This document shows positions 1 to 11,600 of a stretch of DNA of 64,000 nucleotides, in pieces. The notes beneath the pieces are model-generated. The model was given only the letters and a program-made list of their open reading frames with translations. It ran no database searches and was not told where the DNA came from. Each line of letters begins with the position of its first letter. Position 1 is the first letter of the stretch. Source of the stretch: Stichopus chloronotus (taxonomy: Eukaryota > Echinodermata > Holothuroidea > Aspidochirotida > Stichopodidae); NCBI GenBank assembly GCA_021234535.1, contig CM037838.1:32236383-32300382 (forward strand), in the 5' to 3' direction. Both the position numbers and the translations under genes were made by a program.

Positions 1-480
1 TCATTATCAAGTAACAAATTTCCATGACCTGATGAATTTCCTGATGTCTTACATAAAGTTTTCAATAACAGCAAAAACCAAATCAGTATGAGGTGAAGAG
101 AATAATAGATGTTGACATTACCAGTGAAAATACATTTTGATATTTATGAGTGAGAAAGGAACAATGTCATTTTGCGAGAATTTCCATGACTTTTCAGGAC
201 TTCACACAATTTCCCAGAATTTAAATTTTCCAGGTCTAGAAATAATTTTGCAAAATTTTATGACTTTTCCAGGTTTCTACAATCGCAAGCTTAAGAAACC
301 TGTTGGTTTAACACATTGATTTTTCATGATCTATCATTATGACTCAGTGTGACATTGTCACGACTGAGGAGTTTGCCTCCATAATATTGTGTAATGCAGT
401 TCGTTGCCTCCGTCATATTGTGTAATGCTGTATGTGACAGAAATAACTGATTACGAACGTCAATACGGTAGCACAATGAG

Positions 481-572
481 GTGGCAAACATCACTCTTTA
501 CTGTGGTGTGCCGAGGTGGCCAGTTTCAGGGAAGAGTGCTACTTGACAGTACAGACTCAGACTCCGTGGAGG
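481..572 (+). CDS. candidate internal exon, unknown protein
   Basis: The frame reads WQTSLFTVVCRGGQFQGRVL and ends SDSVEG at a GTAGGT donor (GT at 573-574). An AG at 479-480 could be the acceptor. The exon ends in phase 1, which joins in frame to the next candidate exon at 1,102 (phase 1 in). I do not recognise the protein. Support rests on the splice signals, the matching phase and GC content above the surroundings. It could be chance. Confidence 0.25.
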
Positions 573-1101
573 GTAGGTTGTTAGTTAGCTAGCCTGTGCA
601 CATTAAAATATTATCCTGCCTTTGGCATGAGATTTACCCAATTTAGCAGAGAGAGATAGGGACTTCTTGCTTCAGCCTGTAGGAAGGAGAATAAATAGTG
701 GCTTGCGCTGCATGGAGCCAGGAGCGTGACTAGCTATCATCCTACCTGTACTGTACTCCTTACTCAACCTGCAAAGCCATTATATGGAAAGAACTTTTTT
801 TATTTTCTAAAGAATAGAAATAGGGGTGTTTTGTGTTTCTTTGAGAGAAGTTAAAAAAAAAACGTTTTACTGAGTAAATTGACGTGTTGTATCGAGTAGA
901 ATTTGCTGAGGGCATTTTTATGCTTAAAAGTTGTAAAATGTTCCAAGTTTCAAATGATTCCTAGATTGGGGAAGATGATGTTAACTCTGTTTGGGTCTAT
1001 AAGGTAGTAAGGCAAATCTTACCTTGAGGAAAGTGGAAATCGTGGAAATTCGTATAAAACTTTATAGCTGCTGTGTAACTGTTACGCATTTGCACTTTCA
1101 G

Positions 1102-1217
1102 GCTTTCTGGCTTGGGAGTCAACCTACCACTACCCACGGGCACAACCTGCAGCACCAGCCATCAACAGAGGTCATAGGAATCTACAACTGGACAAACGGA
1201 CGGGACGACCAGTTTGA
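1102..1217 (+). CDS. candidate terminal exon, unknown protein
   Basis: A pyrimidine-rich acceptor (cactttcag, ending at 1,101) is followed by an open frame that reads FLAWESTYHYPRAQPAAPA, later LQLDKRTGRPV, and stops at TGA 1,215-1,217. The first two bases complete the split codon left by the exon ending at 572, giving Gly. Another frame is also open to 1,230, so the reading frame is not secure. The exon would belong to a plus-strand gene converging on the minus-strand gene that starts at 2.4 kb. The family is unknown. Confidence 0.27.
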
Positions 1218-2423
1218 GCCTCAACTTTAACTGTGTATGTACCTTAGTGGGAAATTTAGGAAAAGATATGTGTCTTTTGTAAGGAAAGGAAATTTGGTAA
1301 GGTTAAGATATAACATTCTTTCCTAAAGAAGAGGAAAATAAACAAAATTTGGAGAGGGAAAGGATATCAACTCTTTTTTTTTTTTTTTGAGAAAACAAAT
1401 TGAACAATTTGAGTGAGGTTTCCTTGGAAATGCGTATGTAGTTCTGAGAACAAGAAACAAGAAGCAAAGTTAGTGACTAATAAAATGAATATATACCTTT
1501 AATGATGGTTAATTCGTGTTTTTTTTGTCATCTTTGCGTAAAGCACCCCAGTACTTTGGATACGATAGCTCCGAACGCAATGTCCCAGAAATAGGTGACA
1601 GACATTTTGTACATTGTTTTGCCTCTGCAGCCAACCTTGCAATCAGCACCCTCTAATCCATCCCTGCAATTCTCCCTGTTATAAAAATCAGATTGATCAT
1701 GTCCCCAAACTCTCACGGCAAAAGCACCACACTTACTTTCCGGAACCATTGTGTATAAGTAAAGTAGACAATATGCTTATATACAGCAGCATACTTGGCA
1801 CTGAGCCACACATGTTTCAAAATAAAATAAATAAAATCACAAAAGATGAAATTGTGAGTTCGTTCAATGACATCTGACCCTGTAACATATGCATGAGGGT
1901 ACCTCCTGCCACTTCTACCCCTCCCAATGATAACAAACCCAGTTGTCTTCAGTTTTGGTCTGTGTCAAATATATACCTTCATCTTAAAGGTACTATCATA
2001 AAACATTAGAGAGAAATGGGTGTAGATACAAGGTGTAAATGTACTAGTAAAATGTTGCATGCATTGGTAATGCTGTAATGGATTCTAAACTGAGTACCTT
2101 TGTGGCAATAGTCTTTCTCAAGTTAAGAGGTGTCAAATTTGGTAACTCTAAAAAAAATAAAGCAAAAATAAAAGTACACTTCAAATGTTTAGACATCAGT
2201 GCGGGAGGTCTCAAAATAGACCTCAAGCTCAATGCCATATGTTTCTCAGTTCTCTGTGTCAGCCTCAGAGGGTAATGACTCAGTCTTTGCTTGGACTTAA
2301 GTTGGATAGTGGGGTGTTGAGTAGGCTACAACACTGGTTGTATTAAGCAATTTACAAAAGAATATTACTCATTGCCTCAATGGCCTGTATATTGCAATCT
2401 GCCTGTAGGTGTCACTAACTTAC

Positions 2424-2637
2424 CGCCAATCTTTGCTTTAAGTTCCTGCTCCCTGCGGATGGTTGTGAAGAAGTCCACATTGCAAACAGTGTCGGCAATG
2501 TTGGCCTTGCTGGTGACCCCTAGGCAGCGTGCAGCTTCCCTATTGGCAGTGAGGAAGCTGCACAACTTCTTCACAGAAAGAAGGTAACTTGCAATGGTCT
2601 TCGGTTGTTTCATTCTCTCTGTAAAGTTTGTTTGATT
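2424..2637 (-). CDS. exon with tyrosine-recombinase-like core-binding helix motif
   Basis: The acceptor is tttacag (ending at 2,638) and the donor GTAAGT (2,423-2,418) is consensus-perfect. It holds 71 codons plus one base (phase 0 in, phase 1 out). The peptide starts NQTNFTERMKQ, continues PKTIASYLLSVKKLCSFL, then REAARCLGVTS and ends RREQELKAKIG. The TIxSYLxSVKxxCSFL pattern looks like a core-binding helix of tyrosine recombinases and related proteins (inference from the pattern, not from a search). The next exon downstream was not found. Confidence 0.6.
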
Positions 2638-5600
2638 CTGTAAACAAACCTGGTTATGCATAATACTCATATCCCACTGTTGCCAAATTTTGTCAAAGGT
2701 AAGATTTACTGCAGCTTTCCTCCCAGTCCATTTGTCAAAACTTCTTCTTTTTTTCCATTTTATAGCTTCATCCATACATGGAAATTATTTTGCAGAGTCT
2801 ACATGCAACGACATGCATGGACTTACACTGAGACTCTTGTATCATCATTGACCATATGGTTTCCTCAGAATTTGACAGTGGAAATTATTTCTCTTCATAA
2901 TCTGTTTTGAATTAAATATATCAATGGACTGCTTGCATTTGCTTTGATATTTGCATCCACTACCATCAGGCTGCCCTTAACAGCAACACATTTATTCACC
3001 AAATCAGATCAACCAGCATCTATAGGGTGACTTTGGTGTTGCAAACATTCACATTATTTATGATGTTAAAATTTTATTTATTTGGTGTTATTAAAGTAAG
3101 TTACAACTTTAATTAGTTCTTTGTTTGGGCAGATTTTAATTAATGTCAGGGTTTCCCCCGCCTCCCAACTTTTTAAGACCGCCTCGCCAAAAAGTGCCGT
3201 CAATTACCTCCTCACATGTTTATATCCAGGGCTGGAAAAAGTAAATAGTTACGTCCAAAAGTAACTGGTAAATAAATCCATTCAAACGTGTATCCCAAAT
3301 GTCCCATCCACATTCAGTCTTCAACAAAACATGAAGTAAATTACTATTCCTGTAATTTAATGCCCTTATTTTTTCTCATGATCAATATTTTTCAAGTTAT
3401 AAATGTGAAAAACAACGTTGGCAAATGTTTCCAGAAGATCCTACGTAAACCTCCTTTACTACATTCAATTTCAATTAAAAAGCACAAGCTTAGGCCTCCC
3501 TTAGGCCTGCCTGCATACGCAAATTATCTGCAGAATGACAGCTACCGGACATATCGTTAGGATATCATTACTTAAAATTTTCGGGCGGCTGCACACGATC
3601 TTATGTGATACATTTCACAAAACTTTTAGGGACATTAAAACTTGACCCCACGCTGGTATGACAATTGCTTCGCTATCGAATGACGCGTACGGCGCCATGT
3701 TAGGTATGGCGGGAAATCCGCCTATATTGTAAATAGCCTAGTTCCCGGGAAATTTACACTTTTTCCAGCTCTGTTTATATCATGGTCAAAATCCTAGAAT
3801 CACCCATTCTTCAAGAAGCTACTGCATACAGATTTGAACCCAAAATTCATGACGGCATCAAGTAATTCGCCCCCACAGCCTCATACTTTGAAAAACCCAC
3901 GGGAAACCCTGAATATGATACAAAAAAATCTCCTTATGATAATTACTACACCACTGAGTGCTTTTATTCAAGAAAAAATTCACCTCATTCGAATGTTTGG
4001 CATAATAAGCTGCCTAGAGGTCACTTGAAGCCTTTGCAGCAGGGCCTCCACTTGCCAACAGTGCTGCTTTGCAGACTGCCTCGCAGCTGCAGTACTCCCT
4101 CCGTGCACCTCGAAGTACTCCTGAAACTGCCCTGTGAGATTGAAACCAGCATCTTTAACGCAGTCTACTGGCTGAGTAGTCATAGTTCACAAACTAACTG
4201 TTTATTGGTAGATATATTTCTAGGTTTTGTGACCAGAATGCAAGAGTCATGTTGATTGACTTATGTATTGTGACTGATAAGTACTATGTTGACATGTATA
4301 ATGCAGCAAACAATGCACTTGATAACCTGATGTAGCAGTTATTTCGTTACAATTCCAGGACGTGAATATAAAACCAGCTAACAATGCTCCCCTAATTGAA
4401 TCATTGTCATGCACCTTGTATGTCAGGTCATGGTGATAACCTCCATCATGCATATAGAGGGAGACAAGATATGAGACTTCTACTCATAGTTCATATTGAT
4501 TTTGGAACTCACCAAGAATGTCGTCCTGCATGTCGATTTCGCCCTCCTGATCTGATGGACGGTGCTGAAGAGGTTGACGGCAACTCCTCCCTGGCACTCA
4601 TAGATGTCTGTTGTGGCCGGAGGAGTGCTTTGTATTGTGGGGTATTTGTCTGCATTTATAAAAAAAAATATTCCATAACTGTATGACTGATGCAGTGGCA
4701 GATCCAAAAGGGGGAGGGCACAATAGGTGCATTCCCTTCCTATCGGCATGAACTTAACAAAAATTTTAAAATGAGGAAAAACAAAAGGAAAGAAATAAAA
4801 ATGACAGAAGAAAGACAGTATGATGTATGAGGTCAAGCAGGTGCAGTCACTGACTCAAGTGTAATGCTGCATATTATTTTATTTTTCTCAAAAGGAAGGG
4901 AACACCCTTTCCAGTAGACCTCTCAACATAACCGCAATCCATTAGCACCCACACTATAACAAAATCCTGGATACACCACTGATGACAATATCTATCCTTA
5001 TACAATGATCGGTATGAGGTGAGAAGAAAATTCATTACAGCCGACTCTGCCACATAATGGTGTCCTGTGTCCAAGTGATTATAGCACACAATCTTGCACA
5101 ATTGCATGCATAGTCTTCTCTTGTTTGCTTTTATGTGCGTCCAATAACATGCTTGTTGATTAAATAAGTTTCACAATTTTGACACTGCTTGATAGATAAG
5201 GCAAATATAGGCCTATCATAGTTTTCCAATATGTGGCACAGCACATACAAATACACTGAAATTATGGCACTCCTGTAATAAAAATCAGTCATCAGTTCAT
5301 ATGTCATCATAATTGCGTCTGACCTGATATGTCAGTCAAAAGAAACAAGAAAGAATTGACATAGCCACATATGCATATTACATATGCATGCAGTAATGGA
5401 TGCAGTCATATGTGCACCATCTAGACAAAGTACTTTCAAGTATATGATCATCTTCCAAATCTGTAGTCTTTTCCAAGCCACATGATACTACAAATTGATT
5501 TTACTGTATTACAAAATGATGTAAGTATTCTTGTGGTTAAGTACATTATTGCCATAATTAACAATTGAACCATGATCATGGAGCAGAACCTTCCTATAAG

Positions 5601-8600
5601 CAATAAAATATTCATCCAGGTCAATTCACTACATACTTGTCAATATGTTTCTCAGTATATGTACAAGCGTTCCTCCATGTGACATATTTAAAGCACCTGT
5701 TAAAGCAGAAATCACTATGTATCTTCTGTGGCTAGTTGATCACCCCACACACCGAGTGTAGAACTATAGCATTGAGCCATTACCGCAAGATTCAGAGTGC
5801 TGCATGACCCGTACCCTTGCGGCAACATAAAATCAGGCACTGAATCATTGATTGAATGGGTTCATTGAAAAAATAGTAGTTTGGATGAGTGGGAAAGTGT
5901 ACGTGGCAACTCAGATACATATTAGGTTAATTCCGTAAACTAGAAAACCTTTTCACCAATATTGTTCTGTTTGAAGAAGACAGTGTGCACTTCCAAAAAA
6001 AATTCCCTCAGCACATATCAAACTTGAATATTTAGAAAAAAGTACTACTGTAATATAAGACACATCACAAGATGAGTCCCTCCCGTAACATCACAAATTT
6101 GCATACTTTACCAATGTTTATTCATGATGCAGGTGAAAAGTAGAAACAGTCAATATTTTCAACATGTTTACTGATCAATATAGCCACCAGTCTAAAAGGT
6201 TACTGTCATATGTCACATCACCTTTAATGTAATATTCAAGAACGTTTTGTGCTTTGTGTAAGTTGGCAAAAATTTGTTACTGTTTCTACTCCAACAAAAA
6301 TTTCACGACAGTGCTTAAAGGGAAATAGGGCATTTGTTTCACAGAAAACAACCATATTTTTAAAACCAATGTTTGTGGACACAGAATGATAGATTACTCA
6401 AAATAAGGAAGGACAGCATCCTTTTTTTCAAGTTATGAGTTTCTCACAGATAGAAATACACTTGTTTGTTTCTCAACAATAATTTGTTCACCCAAACTTT
6501 TCAAAATTCAAACGATGCATCTTCTGTTACTCATCACATGCATATTGTTTTGAGGAGGTGAAGCTTTTGCAGATGTTTATTAATGAGACTGAATAGTGTA
6601 GCAAAGATTTAAGCTATTTTCTTTGTATGTCATTTTGGTGTATTCTAAATACCCTATTTCCATTTAATGTGTTGATTCAAAGCAACTTTCATTTTGCTTA
6701 CATATGTTACATGCGTTCCTCATGCTCGCACTAATATTAGCGCAACATACTTGCAGTGAGAAACATACTGCATATTTGGCAATTATTTTGACCAAAGCTC
6801 TACCTACTGGACACACTTTTGATATGCAGTATTATATACTGTAAACAATGCAGGTACATCAATTAGCTCTTTGTCAAGTGAATTTTAAGTACACCAAGTA
6901 CCTTTTGATTTGTGACAAAAATACTTTTGTATGTAAATTTCAGAAATGTACATCCGTCACAAAAATTTGTACCTCCATTACAAGGTAATATTTGTAACTA
7001 CTGTACTACAGAGGAGAGAAAAAGACTTTAACTTCTTGTTGCTGATATACATAGGTAAGAGTCTCCTCTATAATATCAATAATAATTTTAGTTTGAATAC
7101 CTCTCCAAAAGACAAATTATTTAATTGAAGCAATATTTTCTGGAAAAATCGCTTCTGTGGGTAAGTCCAAACAGGGTGGGGGGTTGGGATATTTTTTTTG
7201 GGGTTTCTTGGGATGGACAAGAACTGACATACCATGAAGTAATAGCACAAGCCAGGTGTTAAGCAAAGAGGAGGATGGAGAGGAAAAAGACACAGAAGAA
7301 GAGAAGGCAAATGGTCCTTCTGAAAGGTATGAAATACAACATTACAAAAGCAGTTATCAAATCAATGTGCATGACACAGACAAATTACTCCCCAAAGTGT
7401 TAATGAACCCATAATGGCACTATAAGTTATGTTAGGACATCTTGTTTCTGTTTTGTGGCATTCAGAGGTTAATCAAAGTAATAAATTAGTTGTAAGCAGC
7501 TACTGTATTAGTTTTATTTGACTTGGTTATAATTGTGTATTTAGTCATCCACCAAATCACTTGAATATATCTGGTAGGGGTCTGTCAATGATCGATGGTG
7601 TGTCACATTTTATCTCACCTTAATAATCAAGTCTGTAGACAGTGCTTATTTCAGTGATGAAATATTGGTAATCCAGGATTTTTTGAAACCTTCAATGCAC
7701 CCATCTCCCTTATCCCTTTTAACTTGATCTACCCATCCTAAAAGGCTCCAACTTTAAATGGGCGTGGTCGACATATCATGCCCAAGTGCAGAGATGCAAG
7801 ATGAAGAGTCTACCTCTTACTGTAGCTGTCTGTCAGTGGACCTCTGGCCTGGAGGAGGAGGGGTATACTAGGAAGTGGTGCCCACCTTAAAAATTTGAAA
7901 TACTTTGAATACAAGAAGAGTTTACATACAAACTGGTAGCACTGTAAGCAAATCAGTCAATGTACCTGGCCTGAATTTTTGTGTCACATAGCACTGCCGA
8001 GACTGTTACTGTAATTCAGTGAATTTTTTAGCTCAGTTGGGAGTTACAATGCTGTATGTGACCTATTACGGACTGTGCAGAGACTGAATTTTGTTCTGTT
8101 TTTTAAACCCACTTTTATTCAGAGGGCTGGACAGCTGGGTTTGGTTTTCAAAGCTGGTTTAAACGTGTGAAATGCTACATGGCCACTTAGAGATCTGGGT
8201 TCTGTATAGCTGACTGTGTGATTAATTTCCAGTGCTCAGCGTCAATCTGCAGTTACCATTATCTCCACTGGAAGAGACAAGTGAAATATGAGACAATGAA
8301 ATTTTATCAGTCCCTACTCAGCTTTGTGATAAAGAGACTTGACTATGTGTAAACTCTATTCTTCATCACATCTTGAAACCTAAAAAATGACAGTTGGAGG
8401 CTATGACTTTATGACAATGACTTCTTTTAATATTTCCCACACCTCCATAGTAAATGCAGGGGTGAGGCCCATGCAGTGTCAGATAGGACAAGTTATATGC
8501 CTGCATCCAACTAAGTAGGTGTAGCTATAGTAATTAAGTGCAGGAAGTTTTGGAGCCTTACTTGCTCATATACCTTTTTGGTGACAATGTGTGCAAATTA

Positions 8601-11600
8601 ACAATGAAAATATGTATGCTTTCTCACATTTCAGCTGCTGACCCTCAAAGCTAAAACCTCATGTACAAGTAAGTACAACTAACACAACTAATACAGAACC
8701 ATACTGTAATTATGGCAAAAATCATGTCCTTTACTTGTCACATACATGGATAATAACCACTTCTTATTAACTAAAACAGTACTAGTGGTGTAATCAAAGA
8801 GGGCATGAGGGGGAGGCTCCATTTCATCTGTGGCTCATCATCAGCAATTAAGTCCAAAAAACATATGGACTGTGACAAGCAGAATGAAAGAGAATGAAAC
8901 TTTAGAAACACGCATTGTTGAATTGCATTGCGTGTCAAACATTCTGCATTGCGCATTATACGGTTAATGATCCATGTGTCACAGCATGATTTAATCTCAC
9001 AGATAATTGTAATAAAATGAAATGTATGTGCACAATACATATAACAAGAGGATAATTCACAGAGGTGCCCATCTCAATCCTATATGTTTTGTATATAATC
9101 ATGAGTTCCATAACACACATCGTTTGTTGTTCATTGGCAATGTGGAAATAGCCAATCATCACCAACAGCATAGTGCACTATCATTACAACAACCAGATTT
9201 GGCTCTGTGGTTTGTACACCAGCCCTCATATTCCAGGCTTGTTTCATGCATACTGTATATTCTCTAAAGCACACTGAGTTGCATATCAGATTCAGATTGT
9301 GAATCTTTATTATTTGAGAGGGGCCAAACTGGTGGTACAGTAATACTGTACAAGGGGGGGTCTAGTGGGGAGGTCTCCCCCTTCACTTTGGGGAAATCGT
9401 GAGACTCACGGTGAATTTGTCACGGTTGGCATGTCATATGATATATGTGATCATGACACATGTAGGTTCTGTGAAATTATGTAGGAATAAGAAATACAGC
9501 TTAAAAGAATTCACATAATAATGAAATTGTCCCAATTAAGCAAACTTTTGTATTTGGAATTTTCACACACACACACACACATATCCTTCCACTGGTTTTC
9601 AGCCCTCGTATATAACTGTAAGGAGGTATTCTGGGCCATCATACTGTGAGTACATAGGCAACCATACAATGTTTCACCCCTGTTTATCAAAACATTACAC
9701 TTTGGACCGCTGTTGCTATGGCAACTTGGAGAGACATAATACCCTTTAACCATCAAGCAACTGCAATATTTCATCTCTCTCCATATTGCAAGTACATGGA
9801 TGAGATAATTACCACATTATTATGGTGATACATTGATCTGACTTTCATTCTTATCAATTTCTTATTCCCAAGGGTCGTACCAGCTAGCAGATTGTGCATT
9901 CTGTGCAGTATCCAGCAGAGATATCTATCAACCCACCTGTGCAGAGTGCACAGTATCCAGCGCCGGCAGCAACGAAGGACCATTTGCTATGAGGCTTGCA
10001 AGAAGTAAGCTAAATTCCTTTCCACATTTAAAGAATTACTGTTAGGTGGACTATGTACATATATTGTTGTTATTGTTATTTAAAACAGTGCTGTAGTTGA
10101 GTGAATAAGGTACGTTACGTGGTGGCATTTGAAGCAATGAATTGAAGCTCAGCAACTGGAAGGTTTGGGCCGTTTTATCCCTGGTGGGGTCATACAGTAG
10201 GAAATTCATTTTTCCATCCAACATTTTCCCATCTGGACTGAAATTCTACGAGAGGTGCCACATTTGATCTTAAATTGTTGAGTTGGTAGTCATGCAATGT
10301 GAAGTCATAATATGTAAGCCACTGGCTGGTTTTCTTGGCCCACACTTTTGTGGTTACATGCCTAGCAGGCTTTGGGTGACAAGCCTACTGTAAAGTATGT
10401 GTACTTCCAATGACTGTGAAAACCTATTCCATAATGCTATTCACTTCTTGCATATGTGCTGATGTTTATACTGTCTGGTTGACAATATTGTCAAACCAAA
10501 TAGAAGTTACAGAGTTTCAGATGGATTGAATAAAGCACAGATAGTTTAAAATGCACCAGACATTTTGTATTGCCTTCTTCACATCCAACTTAGAACCATA
10601 AATAAAACATAGTGTAACATTACTTTGGCCACAGTATTTAAAACACAAGGATAAAACATACACATATGGCTGCATAATATAAACAAAGAAACACAAGCCC
10701 CCCCCCCAAAAAAAAGGTATGAACATACAGTAGCTGAGTCAGGACCTGACCGCTGACGATGCAGATTCCAGAAATTATCATTCATATTATTTTATTGTAT
10801 GGGTCATTTGCTAATTCTATCACCTCTGGAAGGTTGCATGCCAAGGGTATACTTGAAACCTATATTCAGTGATCCAAGGTTGCCATGCACAGATGTATAA
10901 TTGAAAGCATAAGTTTTCTGTTATACAAAAAAAAAGAAAAAAGTTGCAGAAAGGTAGCTTGTGCATTGGCAATGAAAAAATAATTCTTTAACCAAGGAAA
11001 TACATCAGCTCAACTGACTAAAATAATAATGATAGCAGTAATTCAGGCCTGGAAGGGGCCCATTTGTTTTACAATGCTAAGCATGTAACCACAAAACTGT
11101 GGGCAAAGAAAACCCGCCAGTGGCTTACATATTACCACTTCACGTTGGATGACTACCAACTCAACAATTTTAGATCAAATTTGGCACCTCTCGTAGAATT
11201 TCAGTTCAGATGGGAAAATGTTAGATGGCTCTTTGACAAAAAAAACCAATTTCCTATGACCTAGCCAGGGATAAAATGGCCCAAACCTTCCAGTTGCTGA
11301 GCTTCAATTTATTGCTTCAAATGCCACCACATACTGTACGTACCTTATTCACTCAACCAGAGCACTGTTTTAAAGGTCGGGTGACATGCTTCCAGAAAAG
11401 AGCTCCCTTCATGCAAACGTTACAAAGTAAAACTCTGAGTGAAAATCCGTTGGAATTTTGTTTGTATCTATTATCGTTTTTTTTTTTTCAAAGTTTGAAG
11501 AAAATGCAAAACAGATGACGTGGAGTGTTGCACAGTGGCAGTTTTTCTTTTGTTAACCCTACATATTTTGCCTCTTAATTTCTTAATTACTGAGTTTCAC

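Larger units (their letters stand above)
7265..10372 (+). repeat. left arm of large inverted duplication
   Basis: This stretch is the reverse complement of about 11,074-14,489, with frequent point differences and several indels. Homology begins abruptly inside the Glu-rich exon (aaagaggaggatgg at 7,265) and fades near 10,372. It carries about 366 bp (roughly 9,270-9,635) missing from the other arm, and lacks the 540-bp MITE. It contains plus-strand copies of the 3' part of the Glu-rich exon and of the whole zinc-finger exon. Because only the right arm is collinear with the rest of the gene, this arm is inferred to be the derived copy. Confidence 0.85.

Noticed and set aside
1528..1749. Minus-strand frame ending VSKVLGCFTQR as the missing last exon of the zinc-finger gene
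   Set aside because: The acceptor near 1,663 would enter in the wrong phase for the donor at 2,423, and the peptide is not similar in character.
2044..2275. Opposing frames at 2.05-2.28 kb as further exons of the minus-strand gene
   Set aside because: No splice sites in phase with the exon ending at 2,424 and AT-rich composition.
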